A model generated the notes under the pieces. It was not told where the DNA came from. It made no database searches and was given only the letters and a program-made list of their open reading frames with translations. From Thraustochytrium sp. TN22 (lineage: Eukaryota > Sar > Bigyra > Thraustochytrida > Thraustochytriidae): a stretch of 64,000 bases of DNA. Location: positions 62,001 to 126,000 of the forward strand of contig JABLUY010000057.1 of assembly GCA_013306675.1 (NCBI GenBank), given 5' to 3'. This document shows positions 52,246 to 62,448 of this stretch, piece by piece; the first letter of the stretch is position 1, and every line of letters begins with the position of its first letter. Position numbers and translations under genes: made by a program.

Positions 52246-55200
52246 ATGGCGCTCCATTGGCGTGCCATCCTCTTCTTCATCGCGACGACAGCCAGCCTCC
52301 TCGTCCACACCACGTTTGCGCAGTCCTGTTCGCCATCGTCGACGAGCGCTGCGCCTCGCTATGGCGCCAGCGCAAGCTTCCCAACCGGCAGCCTCATCAG
52401 CATGAGCGAGGCCACAGAGAACATCCAACTGCGCTTCACGCCCAACTCGCCGCCGGCCGGCTGGGATGACCGCACCAGCTGCCCACATGAGGCCTCCGGC
52501 CTGCTCGCCTGGGAGGACGCCGCCACCTGGGGCGGCTCCGTGCCCGCCAACGGCGCGGCCGTCACGCTGCCCGCCAACACCAAGGTGCTCGTCGGCGGCT
52601 GCTCCGTCCCCGCCGGCACCGTCTTCGGACTCATCACCATTCCGGCCACCTCCGAGCTCATCTTCGCCGACGAGGACATCGACTTCGCCACCACCGGCAT
52701 GTCCGTTCAGGGCAAGCTCGTCATGGGCTCCGAGACCTGCCGCATCAACAGCAAGATCGTTGTCACGCTCCACGGCAGCCGGCCCACCAGCCTGCCGGCC
52801 ACCGCGACGTACAAGGGCATCGTGGCCTCGGGCAGCGGCGTGCTGGACCTGCACGGCGCCATCTACCACCCGACGTGGACGCGTCTCTCCGCGACAGCAT
52901 CGCCGGGCGGCACGGAGCTCTTTCTGCAGCACCGCGTCAACTGGCAGCCTGGGCAGACCATCATGATCACCGGCACGGAGATTAAGGACTCGCGCGACTG
53001 GCACCGCAACGAGGTGCGCACCGTCGCGTCCGTGGCCATCAACGGCGAGTTCTCGCGTGTCACGCTCACGTCAGCACTCAGCTACACGCACTATGGCGGC
53101 TCCGAATACCAAGCTGAGGTGGGCCTGCTCTCGCGTAACATTGTCATCCAGGGCGATGTCTCGTCCGAGCCCACCGACACGACCCCGCTCGTCTGCAGCG
53201 ACAACCTCTACCGCTCGTACCCATGCGAGGACTCCTTCCTGACGGGCTTTGGCGGCCACACCATGGCGGCCGGGCCGGACGCCACAGCGCGCTTCGAGGG
53301 CGTCGAGCTCTACCGCATGGGCCAGACCAACGCGCTCGCGCGCTACCCGTACCACCTGCACCTGGTGGGAGACGGCGGCTCGCGCTCGTACCTCAAGCAC
53401 TCCAGCATGCACCGCTCCTTTTATCGCTGCGCCACCATCCACGGCACCAACAACACCCTCATGCAGGACAATGTGGCCTACGACGCCATCGGCCACTGCT
53501 TCTACTCGGGCGAGGACGGCGTCGAGGTGAACAACACGCTGGCCTACAACCTGGCGGCGCACGTGCACTTTATCGGCTACCCGCAGCACTCCGGCGCGCA
53601 GTTCATCGACAACGTCTACAGCAACAGCAATCTCGTTCAGCCCGCCGATACCACGGCCAGCGGCTTCTACATCACCAACGCGAATAACCGGTACTACGGC
53701 AACGCGGCTTCGGGCGGCTACGCAGGCTTCGCCATTGTCAAGCTGCCGCGGCCCATTATGAACTTTCAGACCACGGGCGAGATTATCCCGGGGCACGGGC
53801 CGGACCAGCAGCCCATGCTCGAATTTGACGGCAATTCCTGTCACTCCACGGGCTTCTGGTGGGTGGTACGTCCTCAGCCTTGTCTCGCTTGTCGGCTGGC
53901 TGGGCCAAAAGAAAAACTAACCAACACGCACGCGTGTACAATGCACAGATGTCCGGCTGCGTCTACGTCGGTGGCCAGCTCGAGCACGTGGGCGATACCA
54001 CGCAGCTCGTGTACAACCCGGGACGCCAGCCCTTTGGCCGCGACACGCAGTGCCTGACCAACCCAGACAGCGAGAGCATCTACAACCGGTACTCGGAGTG
54101 CCCCCTGGTGATTAACAACACCAAGGTCTTTCTGTGCAACTGGGGCATCAACAACTGGGGTCAACGGTCCACTATTAATGGCGTCGAGGCGCACGACACT
54201 GTGCGCGCTGTGGCCGTACTGGGCGCGCACTTTGTCACCAATGTGCTCACGGTATGCCGCACCGGCAGCTTCGTGCCGGAGCAGCCCGAAGAAGGGTACT
54301 ACGGCACGCGCTGGTACAACGGGCACATGGGCTTCGAGTGGTATGACACTGCGCAGTACCACCTGGTCGACGGCATCACCTTCCGCAACTGCGGGGCGCC
54401 GCCGGTTGACCCGAACGACCCGTACGACTTCGGCTCTCCAGTCTGGCGCGTGCTCACGCACTCGGACCGCTACGTGCCGGGCCACCTGCAGTCGACTAAG
54501 AACGTGCGCTACGAGAATGTCAACTCCAACTACCTGGTCATGCCCAATGGGCCAGATACTCTCGCGGTGAGCGGCAACCTGAGCAACTGGATCGACGAGG
54601 ACGGCTCGGTCTTTGGCAAGTCGTCGCCGCAGCTCATCGGGTCGCGGCGCGGCGGCATGGAGTGGTGGCGCCTCGACGACGCGTGCACCTCGGAGAACAA
54701 CGATTATTGGTACTCTTGCGATCGCATCTCGCCGTACACAGGCCTGCGCCGTGGCGTCGGCAGTTTCTACATTGAGCACAATGCGGCACTCAAGGCACGT
54801 TTCGACAGTGGCGAGATCTGCGGCAACGGCGAGAGCCCGCGACTCCCCTGCCCGACCATCGGCTCCGTTGTGCATCTCGGCCAGCAAGGCGACCCGGCCG
54901 AGGTGGGCCTGGCGCTCTCGTCGAACACGGTGGTGACCGGGCCGACGAACGGGCTTGGGTGGCTTATCCTCTTTGACAAGGGCAGCCCGACGTCGGCGAC
55001 GTTCAACTTCGCACAGATCGACGAGGACGACCGCGTGCTCGTGGCGCTGCCGTACCCGCCCGGCACGAGCTTTGACATTCGCTACAAGGCCGCGTACTGG
55101 TGCTACGCTCCACTCTACACGTGTGAGGTGCAGCTCACGGCGGCCACCTCACTGAGTGCCGTCATCCAGGGCAACGGCGACCTGTACTACTACGATTCGA

Positions 55201-56003
55201 CCCGCGGCCTGCTCTTCTTCCGTTTTGTGCAGCAGGTGATGGACCGGCTCGACTTCTCGCGGGCGCCAGCCTACGGCACCTTGGGCACGACGTACTTTGA
55301 GTACTCCGACATGCGCATCGCGCCCATCACGTGGGGCGGCGGTGGAATTGAGCTCACGGCGAGCGGGTGCGCCAAGAATAGCGCGGACAAGAAGTACTGC
55401 AGGCCGGTCAGTTATAGCACGGCAGGCATCTGCGAGGATCATGGTTTTCCAGCGGGGAGCACGCCCGTCTCGTATGACGCCTGTGCCGTCCAAAACGGTG
55501 CCGGATCAGAATGCACGGTGGAGACGAGTGAGGGCCTCCGTATCGCGAGCGGCGTGGTGGCCAAGTCGACGGAGGCGAGCGTGTCTGCGTGCGCGTCGGC
55601 GTGTGAGGCACATCCCAAGTGTGGAATGTTCAACTTCGAGACGGCCTCGGGCAAGTGCTCGCTGCTCAAGCGCAAGAAGCACTCCGTCTCGGTGGACTCA
55701 GGTGTGACGTCGGGCGTTCTAACGTGCCCTGGGGACGCGGCCAGTGTGCCGCGCACGTGCAAGGCGGCCAAGTCGGGCTCCAAGCTGACGGGCACGGTGT
55801 TAGACGACGTGGCGACGAAGAACTGGAAGGATTGCCAGGAGCGCTGTGCGGCCGACAGTGCGTGCGCCTTTTGGACGTGGTTCAAGGAGGGCGGCAAGCG
55901 GTGCCAGCTGCTGTCGGATATCTCCGGCACGACCAAGGCCAAGGGCGGCAAACGCGGACCGGGCAACTGCCGGGACCTGAACAATCCTCGTCTCCTCCCG
56001 TGA
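52246..56003 (+). CDS. G8/beta-helix protein copy 7 (core group C), secreted, PAN pair without linker; one intron
   Basis: Exons 52246-53865 and 53949-56003 give about 1,224 residues. The intron (53866-53948, 83 nt) is the copy 2 type. Signal peptide and first ~240 codons follow copy 6. After that the core switches repeatedly between copy 2-like and copy 6-like sequence. It has HRSFYRC and YDAIGHCFYSG like copy 6 but [13 protein letters not shown] and MNFQTTGEIIPGHG like copy 2. The core ends at VSYDAC (about 1051) and passes almost directly into a PAN pair (1061-1224: KCGMFNFETASGKCSLLKRKKH, WTWFKEGGKRCQLL) related to the tail of copy 5. There is no Thr/Pro stalk, unlike copies 2 to 6. Secreted; no anchor. 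Confidence 0.92.
53866..53948 (+). other. Intron of G8 copy 7
   Basis: 83 nt, GTACGT...CACAG, branch-like AAAACTAACC, essentially the same sequence as the copy 2 intron 30 kb away and unlike the adjacent copy 6 intron. Confidence 0.85.
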
Positions 56004-56227
56004 TGACGCTGGTTGGAGGTTGAACAAGGTTCACCGGCCTGCGCCAGACCGCGGATTCGATGATACGTGCGTAAAATGAAAATGAGGAACCTGTAATTCC
56101 TTTCTTGCTCGCACTCTCAGTCGACTTGAGAAGCTTATAGCTAGTGTACTGCGAAGATGAGCGACGAGTTCGCTGACCCCCCACGCGCTCCCCGATCCAA
56201 TCCTGTCCCTCTTTGTGCTTCACTTTT

Positions 56228-57178
56228 TCATTCCTTCTTGGACTTGCTGATTGCCGTGTTCCCACGGCCAAAGACACAGCGCAGCACAGTGCGCATAAAA
56301 AAGTAAATGAGCAACAGGTTGAGAATGGCGAGGAACGGCCAGGCCACGGCAATGGTGCGCAGCAGCGTGCGGCCAATGACGATCTCGGAACGCGAGTTGG
56401 AGTTCGGAAATGGCTCGTCCGGCACGGGCAGGCCAAGCGCGTCGCAGAGCGGCTCCCATCCATCCTGCACGGTCATGTCGATGAGATGGTCGGGCGGGAC
56501 CTCGGCGCGCACACTAGCCACGTAGGCCTCAATGCCACGCACGCAGTCGTCGACGTTAATCTCATAGTCCCAGACCGTGCGGATCCAGGGCGCGTAGGTA
56601 GCGTTCCACCAGATCTCCTTGTGTGTGCAGCCCATGTTGCGCTGCAGGCCGTGCGAGAAGGGCCCGACTAGGTCGCCCCAGGTCGGGATGAGCCAGTTGA
56701 ACGGGTAGCCCGTGATGGAGCTGAAGGCGCGCGCCTGCTCGATGAAGCTCTCGGCCCAGACCGTGGTATTCTCGCGCGTGAGCAACAGCACTTTGGCCTC
56801 CGGGGAGCGCGCCAGGAACTCGCGCCAGTAGAAGCACATGGGCACGTCCACGGCCGCATCCTTGCCGCGCGCCAAGACCGTGTCGATCCACTCCTGCATC
56901 GCCTCGTCGCTGCCGGCCATGGCGCGGCCAGCCACCACGTGGTCCTCGCCGGCGCAGTCCTCGCCGTGGTACACGCTCAGGCCCAGCTTCTCCAGCGCCG
57001 CCTTGACGGACTTGGTCCCGGACTTGGCCAGCGCCGCGCTCACCACGCGCATCTCCTTCTTTTGCGGTACCTCCGCGTCGTCCAGCTGCACGCCCGTCGC
57101 CACGCGCAGCATCAGGTACAGGTTCGTCTGCCGGAACTGCTCCATCCAGCCTGCGCCTGCCTGCGCTGCGTCCGCCAT
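56228..57178 (-). CDS. Sulfotransferase-like P-loop protein with C-terminal membrane helix
   Basis: A 316-residue protein from ATG 57178. The segment VVSAALAKSGTKSVKAALEKLGLSVYH (from about residue 45) matches the PAPS-binding loop and following helix of the protist/animal sulfotransferase-4 group, although the usual Gly-Thr-Thr loop is here SGTKS. VLLLTRENTTVWAES (about 130-147) corresponds to the 3'-phosphate-binding Arg/Ser region. Trp-rich PTWGDLVGPF and EIWWNATY follow, also usual in that group. Near the C-terminus a hydrophobic stretch (about 275-299, AVAWPFLAILNLLLIYFFM) precedes a basic, Lys-rich end, so it may be a tail-anchored Golgi or ER membrane protein. The substrate is unknown. 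It is divergently arranged with the WG-repeat gene and convergent with G8 copy 7 (224 bases between stops). Confidence 0.75.
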   Translation of the reverse strand: MADAAQAGAGWMEQFRQTNLYLMLRVATGVQLDDAEVPQKKEMRVVSAALAKSGTKSVKAALEKLGLSVYHGEDCAGEDHVVAGRAMAGSDEAMQEWIDTVLARGKDAAVDVPMCFYWREFLARSPEAKVLLLTRENTTVWAESFIEQARAFSSITGYPFNWLIPTWGDLVGPFSHGLQRNMGCTHKEIWWNATYAPWIRTVWDYEINVDDCVRGIEAYVASVRAEVPPDHLIDMTVQDGWEPLCDALGLPVPDEPFPNSNSRSEIVIGRTLLRTIAVAWPFLAILNLLLIYFFMRTVLRCVFGRGNTAISKSKKE

Positions 57179-58622
57179 TCTGCCCGCCTGCGCGCCTGCC
57201 TGCGCGCCTGCCTGCGTGCCTGCGTGCCTGCGCGCCTGCCTCGCGCTTCGTGTGATGCGATTCTGCGGTGCTGGCCAGCTGCTGTCGGAGTCCTAGACTC
57301 CTAATGCACGTCACGGTCGAATCGGCCAGCACGTGCGTGAAGCAGGATGACGCAAACCTGCTTAGGCCTATTGTCGTCAGCCATTGTCAGGTCACAGTCC
57401 GAGTCAGTGCATGAGAGTCCGAGCCTGAGGCAGGCCGCGTCGTGACCATGTCACGCGAGCAGAGTAGGCCCGAACCGAGCGGCCGTGCCCTGCGCCCCTG
57501 CAGGCGGAAGCCCGACGCGAGACTCGGACCGCGAGGCCGCGGCGCACTGCAGCCGCGAGGCGCCGCGACTCGGTTCGGTGGGGCGGGCTAGGCTCTTGCG
57601 TCGTGTCTACCTACGTCTACCAACACAGGCATCGCACTGTCGTCATGCTCAGCGTAATCTCGCACGACGAGGGCTCCTCGTGCCGCCGGCTGAACCTCCC
57701 GCGTCGCGGCACAAGGCAGCGCCGCGGCCGCCGCGGCCGCCAGCGACGAATTCATCGACGACGAATCAGGCCGTGGCCGCTCGGATGAGGGCCGGCTCAT
57801 CCAGCTCGGAGGCTTGGCTTTGGCGAATGTGGATTGTGTCAGATGGTTGCTCGGCTGCCGCCGCCGCGCCGCGGCGTGCGCAACGCACATTCTCGCCGCG
57901 CGGAGCCGGTCGCGCCGGCGCGTACAAAACGCGGCGGCGACGTCCCGGCGGCGTCCGCGACGGCGCAGCACGCGCGGTCCGGGCCGCCATCTTGGACCCG
58001 GCCTCGCCTCGCGGCCCTCGCGGCTTGCGAGGCTCGTCGAGGCAGCCGCTCAGCTGCCGCTGCACGGCCTCATCAAGAGTTTCTGAGTCAGCATGGCATC
58101 AGCGTGGGTCTCGCTCAGCTGATCCCGAGGCGCGTGCTGGCCAGCGCCGTCACGCCGCCTGCCAGCGCCTGCCAGTGCCTGCAACTGGAGCAACTTTTAA
58201 TTTCGACTTGGAGCGGGGCCGGGCAACAGGCGGCCGCGCCGCCGGCGAACTCGCGCAGAGGCGCGCGACTCGGACTCGCAGCCTGCCGACTCGCGCTCGT
58301 CAGTCGCAGCCTGACTCATGAGCAGACTGCCGACTCGGACGCGGCGGCAGCGGCAGGCGCAGGCTGGCCGCGCGTGACTCTGACGGCGGCGCGCGCGCGC
58401 AGGCGGCAGAGCCCCATCGCGAGCGGCGCGCGGCGCGGCGGCGCGGCGGCGCGGCGCGGTTCCCCGGGCGCGCGGCGCGCGACGCGGGACCTGGGCGGGA
58501 GACTGGACTGCGCCGGATCGGGCATCGGGAGCGGGGGCGCGCTCGTGACGGCGGCTCCAGGCGAGAGAGAGGCGCAGCAGAGCAGAGCGGAGCGGAGCGA
58601 GAGAGGGAGCGAGGGAGGGAGC
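57179..58622. other. Divergent intergenic region between sulfotransferase-like and WG-repeat genes
   Basis: It must hold both promoters. A CCTGCCTGCGCGCCTG-type repeat lies at 57183-57240, directly upstream of the minus-strand start. The plus frame of the WG-repeat gene is open upstream for hundreds of bases, but it is Arg/Ala-rich and has no leader. A GAGAGAGGGAGCGAGGGAGG purine run immediately precedes ATG 58623. Confidence 0.5.
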
Positions 58623-60215
58623 ATGGCGCGCGCGTGGGCCGCGGCCGTGGCGGCGGCGCTCGTGGCCCAGACGTGCGCAGCGGCGTCGCTGTACGAGCTG
58701 GTGCTGATCGGGCCGAACATGAACTCGGCCACGCCGTCGCTGTACCGGGACGAGGTGACCAAGGTGGCGGCCTCGGGCGGCGCGTACGCGATGCTCTTCG
58801 AGACGGGCGCCGTGGTGGCGTGGGGGAGCACAGAGTCCGGCGGCAGCCCGTCGCAGACGGTGCAGGCCAAGATCAACTCGGGCGTGGCGGACGTGGTGGG
58901 CAGCCGCATGGCCTTCGCCGCGCTCAAGACGGACGGGTCCGTGGTGACGTGGCCGTCCTCCAAGGCGTGGAGCGGCGGCGACAGCTCGTCCGTCCAGTCG
59001 GACCTGACCGACGTGACGGCCATCTTCAGCAACGACTGGGTCTTCGTGGCCACCAAGGCCTCCGGCGAGCTGATTGCCTGGGGCGACGACTACTACGGCG
59101 CAAGCATTCCGACCGACCTGGACATGTCGGTGGCCGTGTCGACCATCGTGTCCACGCGCCGCGCCTTCGCCGTCCTGCGCACGGACGGCTCCGTCGTGGC
59201 CTGGGGCGAGGACGACTGGGGCGGCGACACGAGCGCCGTGGCGAGCGACCTCACAAGCGGCGTCACGCAGATCGTGGCGGCCGAGGGCGGCGCCTTTGCG
59301 GCCATCAAGGACGACGGCTCCGTCGTCTGCTGGGGCAACGCCAAGCGCGGCGGCGATGCCTCGCTCGTGCAGTCGGAACTGGTCGGGGTCACCTCCATCG
59401 TCGCGACCTTCGACGCCTTCGCCGCCATCACCGACCTGGGCACCGCCGTGGCCTGGGGCGACAGCGTCTCGGGCGGCAACCTGCGCTCGGTCTCGGACGT
59501 TGTGCAGCGCGGCGTCGAGTCCATTGTCGCAAACAAGTTCGCCTTCGCCGCGATCAAGGCCGACGGCTCCGTCAAGACCTGGGGCGATGCCTTCTACGGC
59601 GGCGACTCCACGCTCAAGGGCGTCGAGGCCGACGTCGAGTCCATCGTCGCCACCTCCTTCGCCTTTGCCGCCACCAAGAAGGACGGCACCGTGCTCACCT
59701 GGGGCGCCGACCAGTACGGCGGCTCGCTCACCAGCGTCGAGGGTGACTTCTTCTCCATGTTCAAAATCTCACAGCTCAACGCGCGTTGCAACGGCGGTAC
59801 CAAGTACTCCTCCAACACGCTCGAGACGTGCGCGCGAGAGTGCGCCAGCCGCTCTGCATGCGCGTACTTTAGCTTCAACTACGACGAGTCCACCGTCGAT
59901 GAGCGCTGCACCACCTACGCCGCGGCCAAATGCACAAGCCCACTTATTGCCACCAGCCAGACGCTCTACATCCTCGACACCGACATTGAGTACGCCGAGC
60001 GCAGGGACCTTGCCAAGCAGGCGCTCAGCGAGCGCAACGTCCAGGCCATTTACGCCAACGACTGGTCCTTCCTCGCCGTCCTGAAGGACGGCGCCGTCTC
60101 TTGGGGCGCTGCCAACTTTGGTGGCAGTATCGACACTACCCTCCCGGATGGTTCAATTGAGCAGGTCATTCCCAACGCGAATGGCTATGGCCTTCTCTAC
60201 AAGGTCAGTGGCTGA
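58623..60215 (+). CDS. Secreted WG-repeat (RCC1-like) protein with a PAN-like insert
   Basis: A 530-residue intronless protein. ATG 58623 starts a signal peptide (MARAWAAAVAAALVAQTCAA). Residues ~45-378 are about seven repeats of roughly 47 residues with the pattern FAAIK-DGSV-WG-GGD, as in RCC1-like beta-propeller proteins. A cysteine-rich segment (about 382-446: LETCARECASRSACAYFSF, CTTYAAAKCTS) resembles a PAN/Apple module. One more WG-type repeat (FLAVLKDGAVSWGAANFGG) follows, so the PAN-like piece looks inserted before the last blade. True RCC1 is nuclear; the leader here suggests an extracellular protein instead. No catalytic motif is seen. PAN-like modules also end most of the G8 proteins upstream. 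Confidence 0.8.
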   Translation: MARAWAAAVAAALVAQTCAAASLYELVLIGPNMNSATPSLYRDEVTKVAASGGAYAMLFETGAVVAWGSTESGGSPSQTVQAKINSGVADVVGSRMAFAALKTDGSVVTWPSSKAWSGGDSSSVQSDLTDVTAIFSNDWVFVATKASGELIAWGDDYYGASIPTDLDMSVAVSTIVSTRRAFAVLRTDGSVVAWGEDDWGGDTSAVASDLTSGVTQIVAAEGGAFAAIKDDGSVVCWGNAKRGGDASLVQSELVGVTSIVATFDAFAAITDLGTAVAWGDSVSGGNLRSVSDVVQRGVESIVANKFAFAAIKADGSVKTWGDAFYGGDSTLKGVEADVESIVATSFAFAATKKDGTVLTWGADQYGGSLTSVEGDFFSMFKISQLNARCNGGTKYSSNTLETCARECASRSACAYFSFNYDESTVDERCTTYAAAKCTSPLIATSQTLYILDTDIEYAERRDLAKQALSERNVQAIYANDWSFLAVLKDGAVSWGAANFGGSIDTTLPDGSIEQVIPNANGYGLLYKVSG

Positions 60216-60834
60216 GGAGAATGACGAGGAGGAGGCGACGGCAGCAGTGTGCTGGAGCAGGTGTCTGAAGGCGGCGGCAGCAGCACTGCTGGAGCAAGTG
60301 TCTGGAGGCGGCGGCAGCAGCACTGCTGGAGCAGGTGTCTAGAGGCGGCGGCGGCAGCACTGGTGTCTGGAGGCGGCGGCAGCAGCACTGCTGGAGCAGG
60401 TGTCTAGAGGCGGCGGCGGCAGCACTGGTGTCTGGAGGCGGCGGCAGCAGCACTGCTGGAGCAGGTGTCTGGAGGCGGCAACACCCGAAGCAGCAGCTTT
60501 GAAGGCGATGCCGCGAGGAGGACCATCCTGCAGGCCTGCGGGCCGATTTCCTCTGCATTTTGCGAGCCCATGGAGAGAGAGAGAGAGAGAGCGCGCGCGC
60601 CACGACACCATCAGGCCGGGAACATCTTATGATTTGTACGCTATTGTGAGAGCGAGCTTTAAAAACCTTTTCCTGTGGCAAGTCGCTTGCTCGCCGTGAA
60701 CACGGTCGACAGCAGCCTCCAAGTCCGCGACCCAGGGCTTGTCACCGTGAACACACTCTGGCCCATGGCCGGCACTGGCATGGCCGGCCGAAACTGAAGT
60801 CCGTCCGAAGACAAACAAAACAACCCCCCAAGCC
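60216..60834 (+). other. Spacer between WG-repeat and TPR genes
   Basis: It contains the 37-bp minisatellite, a short (GA)n run (60573-60591) and the upstream region of the TPR gene. No coding sequence is supported. Confidence 0.55.
60243..60484 (+). repeat. 37/27-bp minisatellite (GCTGGAGCAGGTGTCTGGAG)n
   Basis: Units of about 37 bases (GCTGGAGCAGGTGTCTGGAG plus GCGGCGGCAGCAGCACT) alternate with shorter units lacking the first ~10 bases. About seven units begin only ~30 bases after the stop of the WG-repeat gene, so they lie in its 3' UTR. Confidence 0.9.
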
Positions 60835-62388
60835 ATGGCCGCTGCGTGGGCGAGCGCCGCAGCGCGACTCGTGCTGGCCGCGGCCGAGGACGGCGTGGCG
60901 GCCGGCAACGAAGCGCCCGTGCTGGTGCTGGACAGTGGCGCGGAGCGCGATGGCGGGCGGCGCGGGTTCCTGGTGGCGACCGAGCTGCTGAGGCTGCGCG
61001 GGGCCTGGGCCGACCCGGCGCGGCCGCCCTTCGTGTACGTGCTGGCGGCGCGCGAGGCGGCGGCGCTGCAGGCGCTGCAGGCGGATGAGCGCCTGCGCAC
61101 GCTGGCGCGCCAGGACGTGCTGGACTTCGCGCGCGTGGACCTGGACGCCCTGGCGAGCGGGGCCTGCAGCGCGGCGCTGACGCTGCTCCGCTCCGGCCGC
61201 CGCGCCAGCGAGGACGAGCCGTGGCGCGGCGTCATCATGCCGGTGCTCGCCAGCGATGCGCCGCCGCTGCGCGCCGACGCGCTGCGCCTGCTGGATGGCG
61301 ACCTGCAGCAGGGCGTGCAGGGGGCCGAGGACGCCGACGCGGCCAGCAGCCCAAGCTGGCGCTTTTGCGAGGTGGCGCCCGCGGCGCCGCCGCTCGGCGA
61401 CGTGGGCCGCGCGCGCCAGGACCTGGCCTGGCTGCTCGACGAGTACTGCGCCGACTTCTTTGGCCAGAGCGCCGCCTTCACCGTGCCGGTGGGCCTCGTC
61501 ACGGCGCTCGCCGCGCTGCGCGAGGTATGCTCCGACAAGCTCGTCGCACTCGTGTGCGACCATGCCGTCACGGCGCCTGCGCAGATGCGCGGCCGTCGTG
61601 CGCCGCATGCGGGCCGCACCAACTTCCACGCGCTCTGCCGCCTCGTCGAGAGCCGCTGGCACGGGTCTGCGCTGCTCTCGCCGGCCCCGCCGCTCGCCGG
61701 CCCGCACGTGGGAGCCAATGCCCACGCCAACGCCAACGCCCACGCCGACGCCGACGCCGAAAAGCCCGAACCCGCACCTGAGGCCCAAGCTGCGCTCTGC
61801 CTGGCCATCTCCGCCGTGCCCGGATGCCGCCCGCTCTGCGCGCAGCTCGCTGTCGAGTGGCTCGACGTCGCTCCGCGCCTGGATCTCAGCACGCTCGCCG
61901 CGCTCGAGACCGCCGTGCTGCGCGGCGCGGCCTCGGGCGCGGCTGATCTCGCGCCGCTGCTGGCCGTGCTGCGCCTCGCCAACCACGACCCGGCCGTCTT
62001 CTTCCGCCTGCGCCACGCGCTGCTGGCCCAAACCCCGTTCGCCTCGCGTGCGCAAGCCTCCGACCTCGTGCAGGACCTCGCCGCCGTGCGCGCGCGCTGC
62101 TTCGTGATGCGCGCCGGCGAGAGCCCGGACATCTCCTTCGCGCTCGGCCGCATGCTCATGGGCTTGCGCCGCTACGCGCTCGCCATCGATGCCTTCGAGG
62201 CCTCGCGTGCGCACCATGGCAGCCACCCGGCCACGCTCTACAACCTCGGTGTCTGCGCCTTTCACTGCGGCCGCTTCGAGGCCGCCTCGACCAGCCTCGA
62301 GGCGAGTTTGGCTCTCGATCCGGAGCAGGCCGGCGCCGCAGTCTGGCGCGCCCGCGCGCTCGCCCGCCTCGCCGCCGACCAAGGCTGA
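60835..62388 (+). CDS. TPR-containing protein, possibly related to SAM-methyltransferase-like TPR proteins
   Basis: A 517-residue intronless protein from ATG 60835. Residues ~20-250 contain VLVLDSGAE, GFLVATELLRL, DLAWLLDEYCADFF, FTVPVGLVTALAALREVCSD and TNFHALCRLVESR. This order resembles a bacterial/protist family of TPR proteins sometimes annotated as methyltransferase-like. I do not see an intact SAM-binding glycine motif. An Asn/Ala/His then Asp/Ala low-complexity insert lies at about 298-312. The C-terminal third has two recognisable TPRs (FALGRMLMGLRRYALAIDAFEAS, then LYNLGVCAFHCGRFEAASTSLEASLALDP). There is no signal peptide, so it is probably cytosolic. The function is not known. Confidence 0.7.
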   Translation: MAAAWASAAARLVLAAAEDGVAAGNEAPVLVLDSGAERDGGRRGFLVATELLRLRGAWADPARPPFVYVLAAREAAALQALQADERLRTLARQDVLDFARVDLDALASGACSAALTLLRSGRRASEDEPWRGVIMPVLASDAPPLRADALRLLDGDLQQGVQGAEDADAASSPSWRFCEVAPAAPPLGDVGRARQDLAWLLDEYCADFFGQSAAFTVPVGLVTALAALREVCSDKLVALVCDHAVTAPAQMRGRRAPHAGRTNFHALCRLVESRWHGSALLSPAPPLAGPHVGANAHANANAHADADAEKPEPAPEAQAALCLAISAVPGCRPLCAQLAVEWLDVAPRLDLSTLAALETAVLRGAASGAADLAPLLAVLRLANHDPAVFFRLRHALLAQTPFASRAQASDLVQDLAAVRARCFVMRAGESPDISFALGRMLMGLRRYALAIDAFEASRAHHGSHPATLYNLGVCAFHCGRFEAASTSLEASLALDPEQAGAAVWRARALARLAADQG

Positions 62389-62448
62389 CTTGGAGCGACC
62401 ACGAGCGGCTTGAGATCTTTCAAGAAAGCTAGTGGAGCCTAGCCAGAG

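Noticed and set aside
57834-58622. A 263-codon upstream extension of the WG-repeat gene
   Set aside because: Open but Arg/Ala-rich and without leader; the signal peptide at 58623 defines the start.
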